Part shown: positions 1-7,147 of the stretch, one piece after another
Layout of the letters: each line of letters starts with the position of its first letter
Position numbering within the stretch: position 1 is the first letter of the stretch
NCBI RefSeq assembly: GCF_031082345.1
Contig: NZ_JAVHLH010000057.1
Coordinates: 5,570 to 12,716 of the forward strand
Source: Brevundimonas sp.
GTDB lineage: Bacteria; Pseudomonadota; Alphaproteobacteria; Caulobacterales; Caulobacteraceae
Direction of reading: 5' to 3'
Length of the DNA: 7,147 nucleotides
The notes under the pieces: generated by a model
Seen by the model: the letters and a program-made list of their open reading frames with translations, nothing else
Database searches by the model: none
What the model was told of the DNA's origin: nothing
Program-made: the position numbers and the translations under genes

Positions 1-501
1 GTCCCGACTGTAGCGGCGATAGGCCAGCGCCAGCCCCTCGGCCACCAGGGCGCCGGCGACGTCGACGCCCGCGTGCTCGCAACGGCTGACCTTGCGGCCG
101 TAGCGGTCGGTGTCGAGCACGCGGCAGATCAGGCCCCGGCCTTCGACCCGGTCCTTCAGGGCGTGCGTCGCCGCCGCCCCGCAGGCCCAGGCTCCGCGCG
201 GGCCGTCGCACATCTGATCGCGCTCGAAGGCGTCGATGCCGTGCAGGCGGACCCGCACCGCCCCCACGTCGAGGGTGTCGCCGTCGACCACCCGTCCGAT
301 GCCTTTCAGCCGGCCGGCCGACGCCCCGGCCCGGGCCGGCTCGACCTCGGCGCGGGCGACGTCGGCGCCCGGTCGCAGGATCAGAACCACCGCCAGCACC
401 ATGCAGGCCAGCACCAGCGCTTCGGTCAGGATGCCGACCCGGCTCCGGGATTTCCTCCACGGGCTCCGCGTCCGGCGGGGGTATCCGCGTCCAGCCATCA
501 T
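1..501 (-). CDS. Membrane-anchored thermonuclease (SNase)-like protein, C-terminus beyond the window
   Basis: Staphylococcal nuclease-fold protein, predicted to cleave phosphodiester bonds in DNA or RNA with Ca2+. It reads leftwards from 501 and is still open at base 1, giving 167 visible residues. Numbering from the ATG at 501: a basic N-terminus (about 2-21), one hydrophobic segment (about 23-43), a linker, then the SNase domain from about 66. The VDGDT motif includes D75, and VRLHGIDAFE supplies R85, D90 and E93 at exactly the spacing of nuclease R35, D40 and E43. DRYGR supplies R136, the equivalent of R87. All catalytic positions are therefore kept, so an active enzyme anchored or exported across the inner membrane is inferred. 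The start is ATGATG; an AGG sits 4 bases before the first and 7 before the second ATG, so 498 is equally possible. By family length roughly 40-50 residues are missing. It follows the topoisomerase gene by 58 bases on the same strand, probably co-transcribed. Confidence 0.88.
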   Translation of the reverse strand, partial: MMAGRGYPRRTRSPWRKSRSRVGILTEALVLACMVLAVVLILRPGADVARAEVEPARAGASAGRLKGIGRVVDGDTLDVGAVRVRLHGIDAFERDQMCDGPRGAWACGAAATHALKDRVEGRGLICRVLDTDRYGRKVSRCEHAGVDVAGALVAEGLALAYRRYSRD

Positions 502-559
502 CTCACCTGTCGGGCGTTCGCCGGCAGGGTCGTCGATCAACCTTTCCCGACCGTTGCGG

Positions 560-1579
560 TCAGTCCCCGAGAGCCCTGGCCAGGGCGCGCTCGAAGCCGG
601 CCGCCTCCGGCCCCGGGAGGACCTCGCCGAGACGGCCGTCCTGAAACAGTTCGAACACGCGGGGATGGACGTAGGAGGTCCGGCACACCGTCGGCGTATT
701 GCCCAGCAGGCCCGCCACCGCCTTGACGCAGACGGTGATCCGGCGTTTCGCCTCGGTCGGCGACGACGGCGGCTCCATGTCGCGCAGGGCCCGGGCCGCC
801 GACACCGTCCCGGCCCAGGTCCGGAAATCCTTGGCCGAGAACTGCTCGCCCATGGCCTCGCGGATGTAGGCGTTCACATCGTCCGAGGTGACGGCGCACA
901 GCGCGCCGTCCGCATCCCGGTATTTGAACAGCTGCTGGCCCGGCAGCTCGCGCAGGTTTCGCACCATCGCAGCCAGCCGGCGGTCCCGGACTTTCACCTC
1001 GTGCTCGACCCCGCTCTTGCCCTTGAAGGCGAAGGTCAGGGCCGCGCCGTCGATCTCGAGATGCCGCTTGTTCAGCGTGGTCAGGCCATAGGACCGGTTC
1101 TGCTTCGCATACTGGGCGTTGCCGACGCGGATCAGGGTGATCTCCAGCAGCCGCACCGCGGTGGCCAGCACCTTCTCCCGCGACACGCCCCGCCGACCGA
1201 GATCCGCCTCGACCCGACGCCGCAGCATCGGCAGGGTGCGCGCGAACTCCGGCAGGCGCTCGAACTTGGTCTCGGCGGCGTGGGCGTGCCAGGCGGGGTG
1301 GTAGCGGTACTGTTTGCGGCCCTTCAGGTCCCGCCCCGTGGCCTGGATGTGGCCCGAGGCGCGCGGGCAGATCCAGACGTCGGTCCAGGCCGGAGGGATG
1401 GCGAGCGCGCGGACCCGGTCGAGGATTTTCCGGTCGCGGATCAGACGGCCCTGCGGGTCGTGATAGGCGAAGCCCTTGCCAGAGGCCGTGCGCCTCAGCC
1501 CCGGGAGCTCGTCGCTGCAGAACGTCAGGCCGGCGGGAACCTCGGCCCGCGTTTCGACCGCCAGGGCGCCGTGGGCCAT
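560..1579 (-). CDS. DNA topoisomerase IB (poxvirus-type)
   Basis: ATP-independent enzyme that relaxes supercoiled DNA through a transient 3'-phosphotyrosyl nick. The 339-residue length fits bacterial TopIB. The N-terminal domain (about 15-100) contains the IPPAWTDVWICP stretch at 61-72 typical of the family. The catalytic domain follows with R151 (IRVGN), K188 (FKGKSG), R253 (FRTWAGT), N294 (LGNTP) and nucleophile Y303 (SYVHP), matching vaccinia R130, K167, R223, H265 and Y274 in order. Asparagine replacing the poxvirus histidine is usual in bacterial members, so the enzyme should be active. The C-terminal tail after 310 is short. The ATG at 1579 is the only plausible start, because an in-frame stop lies 36 bases upstream with no ATG, GTG or TTG between. 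It has only a weak GGCGGG ahead of it. Its A is shared with the stop codon of a 10-codon leader frame (1579-1611), suggesting translational coupling. Divergent from rlmJ. Confidence 0.96.
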   Translation of the reverse strand: MAHGALAVETRAEVPAGLTFCSDELPGLRRTASGKGFAYHDPQGRLIRDRKILDRVRALAIPPAWTDVWICPRASGHIQATGRDLKGRKQYRYHPAWHAHAAETKFERLPEFARTLPMLRRRVEADLGRRGVSREKVLATAVRLLEITLIRVGNAQYAKQNRSYGLTTLNKRHLEIDGAALTFAFKGKSGVEHEVKVRDRRLAAMVRNLRELPGQQLFKYRDADGALCAVTSDDVNAYIREAMGEQFSAKDFRTWAGTVSAARALRDMEPPSSPTEAKRRITVCVKAVAGLLGNTPTVCRTSYVHPRVFELFQDGRLGEVLPGPEAAGFERALARALGD

Positions 1580-1611
1580 CAGCGCAGCCCGCCGGATGAT
1601 GTCGTCGCCAT
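1579..1611 (-). CDS. Possible 10-codon leader peptide coupled to topoisomerase IB
   Basis: A minute open frame reads MATTSSGGLR and stops at TGA, the last base of which is the A of the topoisomerase ATG (TGATG arrangement). It has a better ribosome binding site than the topoisomerase itself: GAGG at 1617-1620, five bases before the ATG. Codons 4 and 5, ACA and TCA, are uncommon in DNA this GC-rich. The sequence shows the frame, the site and the overlap. That it is translated, or that it couples or regulates topoisomerase synthesis, is inference. It could be a chance frame in a 5' leader. The peptide has no recognisable domain. Confidence 0.35.
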   Translation of the reverse strand: MATTSSGGLR

Positions 1612-1616
1612 GTCAG

Positions 1617-1620
1617 CCTC
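1617..1620 (-). promoter_or_regulatory. Ribosome binding site of the topoisomerase leader frame
   Basis: On the minus strand AGAGG ends five bases before the ATG at 1611. It is the strongest Shine-Dalgarno-like match upstream of the topoisomerase gene, yet it is positioned for the 10-codon leader frame and not for the topoisomerase ATG, which is 32 bases further on. This placement is the main reason to take the leader frame seriously. Confidence 0.4.
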
Positions 1621-1655
1621 TTGAGGATTTGCGCAGCGCCAACGTGGGCCGATGT

Positions 1656-1679
1656 CCGCCGGTTCCCCTTGACCGGCGG
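1656..1679. promoter_or_regulatory. Perfect 8-bp inverted repeat in the topoisomerase-rlmJ divergent spacer
   Basis: CCGCCGGT at 1656-1663 and ACCGGCGG at 1672-1679 are exact reverse complements around an 8-base loop. The repeat ends 24 bases before the rlmJ ATG and lies upstream of the topoisomerase leader. It could form a hairpin in the rlmJ 5' leader or be a dyad operator serving either gene. A TTGACC at 1669-1674 overlaps its right arm, but a -10 at normal spacing from it would fall on the rlmJ ribosome binding site, so that is unlikely to be an rlmJ -35. GC-rich arms of this length can occur by chance, so function is unproven. Confidence 0.4.
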
Positions 1680-1691
1680 GGCGGGGCGCGA

Positions 1692-1695
1692 GAGG
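1692..1695 (+). promoter_or_regulatory. Ribosome binding site of rlmJ
   Basis: GAGG lies 8 bases before the ATG at 1704 and fixes that start. An open frame continues upstream to 1476, but the extension overlaps the topoisomerase gene and leader, lacks family similarity, and the RlmJ N-terminal motif begins exactly at 1704. Confidence 0.6.
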
Positions 1696-1703
1696 GCAGG
1701 GCG

Positions 1704-2525
1704 ATGAACTATCGTCACAGCTTCCACGCCGGGAATTTCGCCGACCTCGTCAAACACGCCCTGGTCCTGTGGCTGCTGGAGCGGCGGCAGGCCTCGGGGC
1801 CGGTGGCGGTGATCGACACCCACGCCGGGGCCGGGATCTACGACCTGACCGGCGACGGCGCCCGTTCGAAGGAGGCCGAGGCGGGCATCGCCCGCCTGAT
1901 GGCCGCCGCCGACCGGCCGCCGCTGATCGAGGCGCTGGCGGCCGAGGTGGCGCGGCTCAATCCAGACGGCGGCGTGCGCCTGTATCCCGGCTCGCCCCGG
2001 CTGATCGCCGGACGGCTGGGCGACGAGGACCGCTATGTCGGGTTCGAGCTGCATCCGCCGGTTCTCGACCTGCTGACCGGGGCGCTGGAGGCCTTTCCCC
2101 AGGCCGCGGCCGAGGGCGGCGACGGCTATGATCAGGCGAGGGCGTGGGCGGCGGAGGCGACGGCCCCATTCGTGCTGATCGACCCGCCGTTCGAACAGCC
2201 GGACGACTACAATCGCGCCGCCGACACCGCCGCCGCCATCGTCCGGGCCGATCCGAGGGCGACGGTCGCGATCTGGACCCCCTTGAAGGACATGGAGACC
2301 TTCGACGGCTTCCTGCGGCGGCTCGACAAGGCCGGGATCAAGCGGGCGCTGGTGGCCGAGGCGCGGCTGCGCCCCCTGACCGATCCGATGAAGATGAACG
2401 GCTGCGCGGTGGTGGTGCTGAACCCGCCGCCGGGGGCCGAGGCGGCGGCGAACGAGGTCTGCGGCTGGGTCGCGGCGACACTGGGCGGCGAGGGGGCCCG
2501 GTCCGAGGTCTGGTTTACGGGCTGA
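1704..2525 (+). CDS. rlmJ: 23S rRNA (adenine(2030)-N6)-methyltransferase RlmJ
   Basis: S-adenosylmethionine-dependent methyltransferase that makes N6-methyladenosine at the position equivalent to A2030 of 23S rRNA, acting in the cytoplasm on naked rRNA during ribosome assembly. The 273 residues are close to the 280 of E. coli RlmJ. The N-terminus MNYRHSFHAGNFADLVKH is the family signature. Next comes the SAM-binding core with IDTHAGAGIYDL (37-48), the YPGSP motif (94-98), and the FELHP segment (114-118). The N6-adenine methyltransferase motif IV reads DPPFE (160-164), where E. coli-type proteins have DPPYE. WTPLKD (191-196) and MNGCAVVVLNPP (231-242) close the domain. No key element is missing. 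The start is chosen by the signature and the GAGG site. Its stop lies four bases from the convergent stop of the ABM-fold gene, and it diverges from topoisomerase IB. Single-gene transcription is likely. Confidence 0.96.
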   Translation: MNYRHSFHAGNFADLVKHALVLWLLERRQASGPVAVIDTHAGAGIYDLTGDGARSKEAEAGIARLMAAADRPPLIEALAAEVARLNPDGGVRLYPGSPRLIAGRLGDEDRYVGFELHPPVLDLLTGALEAFPQAAAEGGDGYDQARAWAAEATAPFVLIDPPFEQPDDYNRAADTAAAIVRADPRATVAIWTPLKDMETFDGFLRRLDKAGIKRALVAEARLRPLTDPMKMNGCAVVVLNPPPGAEAAANEVCGWVAATLGGEGARSEVWFTG

Positions 2526-2529
2526 CCCG

Positions 2530-2850
2530 CTATTCGATGACCTCGCCCGCCTCGTAGAGGTGCGGCTCGAAGGTGGCGATGGCCATGATCGGCTCCATGG
2601 CGGCGTTGACGGCGGGGCTGCGGGCCATGGCCTTCCAGTCCTCGCGCGAGCGCCAGACGGCGTGCACCGCCGCCACCTTGCCGTTGAGCCCGCGATGCAG
2701 GGTGGCCGATATGAAACCCTCCGCCTCGCGCTGCGAGCGGACCATGACGGCCAGACGCTCCATCAGCGCATCCAGCCGCTCGGGCTCGCAACGGTAGACG
2801 TTGATCAGGACGACAGGATCGGAGGCGGCTTCGGTCATGAGCCGCCCCAT
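2530..2850 (-). CDS. Antibiotic biosynthesis monooxygenase (ABM) domain protein
   Basis: Small ferredoxin-like-fold protein of the ABM family, whose members include cofactor-free monooxygenases and haem-degrading enzymes as well as many uncharacterised proteins; they usually act as dimers in the cytoplasm. The 106 residues span one whole domain: a first strand VVLINVY (13-19), a helix with EPERLDALMERL, then GFISATLHRGLNG (45-57), the strand VHAVWRSREDW (62-72), a helix, and a final FEPHLYE (94-100). This order matches the family pattern. The substrate cannot be read from the sequence and monooxygenase activity is not assured. The ATG at 2850 has an AGGG 9 bases upstream; the in-frame ATG at 2838 would remove only four residues and is also possible. 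It is divergent from the amidotransferase gene across 61 bases and convergent with rlmJ. No biosynthetic cluster surrounds it, which argues against a role in antibiotic production. Confidence 0.85.
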   Translation of the reverse strand: MGRLMTEAASDPVVLINVYRCEPERLDALMERLAVMVRSQREAEGFISATLHRGLNGKVAAVHAVWRSREDWKAMARSPAVNAAMEPIMAIATFEPHLYEAGEVIE

Positions 2851-2901
2851 AGAGGATCGCCCTTCCCCCGTCTTGCGCCATCGCCCATATCGGTCGGAGA
2901 T

Positions 2902-2905
2902 GGAG
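2902..2905 (+). promoter_or_regulatory. Ribosome binding site of the glutamine amidotransferase gene
   Basis: GGAG ends 6 bases before the ATG at 2912. A second in-frame ATG at 2900 has its own GGAG (2896-2899) directly abutting it, too close to work. The site therefore favours 2912, which also places the first beta strand TRIAIL right at the N-terminus as usual in the family. Confidence 0.6.
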
Positions 2906-2911
2906 CGGCGA

Positions 2912-3613
2912 ATGACCCGAATTGCGATCCTGGAGACTGGGGCGCCGCCTCCGGCGCTGGCCGGGCGGCACGGCGACTACCCCGCCATGTTCCGCGCCCT
3001 GCTGGGCGAAGGGTTCGCGTTCGAGACCTTTGACGCCCAGGACGGGGAGCGGCCCGACCCGACCGCCTTCGACGCCGTCATCATCACCGGCTCGCCGGCG
3101 GGGGTCTATGAAGACCCCGCCTGGATCGCCGACCTGCTCGACTGGATCCGCGCGGCGAAGGGCCGGACCCGGCTGATCGGCGTCTGTTTCGGGCATCAGG
3201 CCATGGCCCAGGCGCTGGGCGGCCGGGTCGAGAAGTCCGACCGCGGCTGGGGCGTCGGCCTGCATCGCTATGAGGTGGTCTCGACCGAACCGTGGATGAC
3301 GCCGGCCGCCGCGACCGTCGCTCTCCCGGCCTCGCATCAGGACCAGGTCGTCGAACAGCCGCCGGGCGCCCGGGTCATCCTGAGCAGCGCCTTCACCCCG
3401 TTCGCGGGCCTGGCCTGGGACGACGACGCCGTCAGCCTGCAGGGCCATCCGGAGTTCACGCCGGCCTACGCCGCCGATCTGACCGGCGGTCGGCGCGCGC
3501 AGATCGGCGCGGCGGTCACGGACCACGCGCTCGCGAGCCTCGCGCAGCCGGATGACCGGGAACGGGTCGGCGAATGGCTGGGCCGGTTCGCCGAATCGCG
3601 CCCTCGCCGCTAG
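2912..3613 (+). CDS. Class I glutamine amidotransferase domain protein (GuaA-like GATase)
   Basis: Stand-alone class I glutamine amidotransferase of 233 residues, expected to hydrolyse glutamine to glutamate and ammonia with a Cys-His-Glu triad, or to act on a related gamma-glutamyl amide. The nucleophile elbow is GVCFGHQ with C92. The motif LPASHQDQV (138-146) precedes the catalytic QGHPEF with H179 and E181. An ITGSPAGVYED segment (58-68) forms the usual oxyanion-side loop. All three triad residues are present. The architecture resembles the GATase half of GMP synthetase, but no synthetase domain is fused or encoded nearby, so the acceptor is unknown. Family relatives are annotated as GMP synthase-like amidotransferases, often without experimental support. 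An open frame continues upstream to 2801 but overlaps the ABM gene, and the GGAG site supports 2912. The hybrid kinase gene follows on the same strand after 76 bases. Co-transcription is possible. Confidence 0.92.
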   Translation: MTRIAILETGAPPPALAGRHGDYPAMFRALLGEGFAFETFDAQDGERPDPTAFDAVIITGSPAGVYEDPAWIADLLDWIRAAKGRTRLIGVCFGHQAMAQALGGRVEKSDRGWGVGLHRYEVVSTEPWMTPAAATVALPASHQDQVVEQPPGARVILSSAFTPFAGLAWDDDAVSLQGHPEFTPAYAADLTGGRRAQIGAAVTDHALASLAQPDDRERVGEWLGRFAESRPRR

Positions 3614-3634
3614 CCGCCGCCTCATCCCGGGCGC

Positions 3635-3642
3635 GCTAAACC
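3635..3642 (+). promoter_or_regulatory. Possible -10 element upstream of the hybrid kinase gene
   Basis: GCTAAACC matches seven of eight positions of the Caulobacter housekeeping -10 consensus GCTANAWC. It would start transcription near 3649, giving a leader of about 40 bases. I see no convincing TTGAC-type -35 at the right distance, so this is tentative. A CATATG-centred, imperfect dyad covers 3641-3665, over the predicted start, and might be an operator; the arms match only with gaps. The kinase may instead be read through from the amidotransferase gene. Confidence 0.3.
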
Positions 3643-3689
3643 TTGCGCAACATATGTGTGCGAGGACGGAGGATCACGTCGGAATCCTC

Positions 3690-6185
<2,496 letters not shown>

Positions 6186-6186
6186 G

Positions 6187-7062
6187 CTACGGCCACTTCA
6201 CCACCGGAGGCATCGAGCTGAGGATCGACTCGACATTGCCGCCGGTCTTGAGCCCGAACATGGTGCCGCGGTCGTAGAGCAGGTTGAACTCGACATAGCG
6301 GCCGCGCCGGATCAGCTGTTCCTCGCGCTCCTCCGCCGTCCAGGGCTCGGCCATCCGGCCCGCGACGATGCGCGGATAAACCTCCAGGAAGGCCTCGCCG
6401 ACGTCGCGGGTGAAGGCGAAGTCGCGGGCCCGGTCGCCACTGTCCAGATGATCGTAGAAGATGCCGCCGGTGCCGCGCGGCTCGTTGCGGTGCGGCAGGA
6501 AGAAATACTCGTCGCACCAGGCCTTGAACCTGGCATGCCACGCCGGGTCATGGGCGTCGCAGGCGGCCTTCATGGCGGCGTGGAAGGCGACGGTGTCCGG
6601 GTGATCCTGGCGCCGGTCGACGTCCAGCACGGGCGTCAGGTCGCCGCCGCCGCCGAACCAGCCTTTGGTCGTGGCGATGAAGCGGGTGTTCATGTGCACG
6701 GCCGGGACGCGCGGGCTGACCGGGTGGGCGATCAGACTGATGCCGGTGGCGAAGAATCGGGGGTCCTCCGCCGCGCCCGGCACGCCCTTGGCGTAGTCGG
6801 CCGGGAAGGTCCCGTGCACCGTCGAGACATGGACCCCGACCTTCTCGAACAGCCGGCCGTGCATCATGCCCATGACCCCGCCGCCGCCGTCCTTGCGGTC
6901 CCAGGGCGTGCGCACGAAGCGGCCGGGCTCGCCGGGGAAGAGGTCGGCGGGCGCCAGGTCCTCCAGCGCCTCGAAGGCGGCGTGGATGCGGTCGCGCAGG
7001 TCCTCGAACCAGGCGCGGGCTTCGGTCTTCTGCAGGGCGAGGGGGTCGGCGGCGTCGGTCAT
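6187..7062 (-). CDS. hemF: Oxygen-dependent coproporphyrinogen III oxidase HemF
   Basis: Converts coproporphyrinogen III to protoporphyrinogen IX by two oxidative decarboxylations using O2, in the cytoplasm, late in haem synthesis. The 291 residues are a full-length member. Conserved stretches appear in order: [11 protein letters not shown] (59-69), [20 protein letters not shown] (109-128), [10 protein letters not shown] (135-144), [18 protein letters not shown] (180-197), GGIFYDHL (199-206), [18 protein letters not shown] (254-271), and a terminal [10 protein letters not shown]. Histidines H113, H123, H161 and H191 correspond to the four conserved histidines known from E. coli HemF. Nothing essential is missing. 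The start at 7062 fits family N-termini, although no Shine-Dalgarno sequence precedes it; the bases just upstream are pyrimidine-rich on the coding strand. A promoter-like pair suggests a leaderless message. Needing oxygen, it implies an aerobic lifestyle. It is convergent with the hybrid kinase gene, one base between stops, with no functional link evident. Confidence 0.97.
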   Translation of the reverse strand: MTDAADPLALQKTEARAWFEDLRDRIHAAFEALEDLAPADLFPGEPGRFVRTPWDRKDGGGGVMGMMHGRLFEKVGVHVSTVHGTFPADYAKGVPGAAEDPRFFATGISLIAHPVSPRVPAVHMNTRFIATTKGWFGGGGDLTPVLDVDRRQDHPDTVAFHAAMKAACDAHDPAWHARFKAWCDEYFFLPHRNEPRGTGGIFYDHLDSGDRARDFAFTRDVGEAFLEVYPRIVAGRMAEPWTAEEREEQLIRRGRYVEFNLLYDRGTMFGLKTGGNVESILSSMPPVVKWP

Positions 7063-7070
7063 GGAGGCGG

Positions 7071-7099
7071 CTTGTAAGGGGGTGAGGTCCGAGGGTCGA
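7071..7099 (-). promoter_or_regulatory. Candidate hemF promoter giving a leaderless transcript
   Basis: On the minus strand TCGACC (7099-7094) and TACAAG (7076-7071) are 17 bases apart. Each matches four of six positions of the TTGACA/TATAAT consensus. Eight bases separate the -10-like box from the hemF ATG, which puts the expected transcription start at or within two bases of that ATG. The match strength is modest, but spacing and the missing ribosome binding site agree with one another. Confidence 0.35.
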
Positions 7100-7123
7100 G
7101 GGGAGAGGGCGTCGGCGGCTTCT

Positions 7124-7144
7124 CCCTCCCCGTCCCGGGGAGGG
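7124..7144. repeat. GC-rich perfect hairpin, likely dispersed intergenic palindrome
   Basis: CCCTCCCCG (7124-7132) and CGGGGAGGG (7136-7144) form a perfect 9-bp stem with a three-base loop. It sits 62 bases upstream of hemF at the window edge. No T-tract follows on the minus strand, and the plus strand runs off the window three bases later, so a rho-independent terminator cannot be confirmed. Short CCCTCCCC-type palindromes between genes are common in GC-rich alphaproteobacteria; belonging to such a family is my inference and the copy number cannot be judged from one window. Confidence 0.5.
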
Positions 7145-7147
7145 TGG

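Noticed and set aside
294..294. Possible prophage, toxin-antitoxin or defence island suggested by nuclease plus topoisomerase
   Set aside because: No integrase, antitoxin, phage structural gene, repeat-flanked boundary or change in base composition is visible. The surrounding genes are ordinary chromosomal ones.
236..1624. Open frame of 462 codons on the plus strand antisense to the nuclease-like gene and topoisomerase
   Set aside because: No domain is visible, and the opposite strand holds catalytic residues of two enzymes in correct order and spacing.
1669..1674. TTGACC as the -35 of an rlmJ promoter
   Set aside because: A -10 at 16-18 bases would lie on the ribosome binding site, and nothing there resembles a -10 box.
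537..2054. Open frame of 505 codons on the minus strand overlapping the topoisomerase in another frame
   Set aside because: It lies over the topoisomerase and over rlmJ antisense, both with clear family motifs. Its composition is a frame-shifted, proline- and arginine-rich shadow.
2207..3625. Open frame of 472 codons on the minus strand across rlmJ, the ABM gene and the amidotransferase
   Set aside because: It covers three genes supported by motifs and has low-complexity translation. It is an effect of base composition.
3597..3635. CGCGCCC and GGGCGCG repeat across the amidotransferase stop codon as a terminator
   Set aside because: The arms are only 7 bp with a 25-base loop, and no T-run follows. 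Such pairs are frequent by chance at this GC content.
3654..3689. Upstream in-frame ATG for the hybrid kinase at 3654
   Set aside because: It would add 12 polar residues before the signal peptide, has no ribosome site, and falls inside a possible dyad close to the predicted transcription start. GGAGG at 3668-3672 is too far from 3690 and has no start codon at normal distance.

Overview
The window is very GC-rich, gene-dense bacterial DNA. It encodes seven proteins, all recognisable to family level, and no tRNA, rRNA, insertion sequence or CRISPR array that I can see. Base composition, the aerobic HemF, a poxvirus-type topoisomerase IB, an RlmJ methyltransferase and a large membrane hybrid histidine kinase together suggest an aerobic alphaproteobacterium. 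Caulobacterales (for example a Brevundimonas-like genome) is my best guess. That placement is inference from composition and gene content, not a database match.

Layout. At 1-1611 two genes lie on the minus strand: DNA topoisomerase IB (560-1579), followed 58 bases downstream by a membrane-anchored thermonuclease-like protein that runs off the left edge (1-501). A 10-codon leader frame (1579-1611) precedes the topoisomerase and its stop overlaps the topoisomerase ATG. A 124-base divergent spacer containing a perfect 8-bp inverted repeat separates this pair from plus-strand rlmJ (1704-2525). rlmJ converges, with 4 bases between stop codons, on a minus-strand ABM-fold small protein (2530-2850). 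A 61-base divergent spacer leads to a plus-strand class I glutamine amidotransferase (2912-3613). After 76 bases comes a plus-strand hybrid histidine kinase (3690-6185), which converges with a single base between stops on minus-strand hemF (6187-7062). The last 85 bases are the hemF upstream region, with a possible leaderless promoter, a G-rich tract and a GC hairpin at the window edge. No gene-free stretch exceeds 124 bases.

How the genes relate. The pair most likely to be co-transcribed is topoisomerase plus nuclease-like gene, both acting on nucleic acid but in different compartments. The amidotransferase and kinase may share a transcript or the kinase may have its own promoter. The others look like independent housekeeping or accessory units: rRNA methylation, haem synthesis, a small oxygenase-fold protein. 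I found no clear new multi-gene system. The observations most worth checking are the leader frame before the topoisomerase, the apparently leaderless hemF, and the periplasmic helical-repeat sensor of the hybrid kinase with its two lone cysteines.
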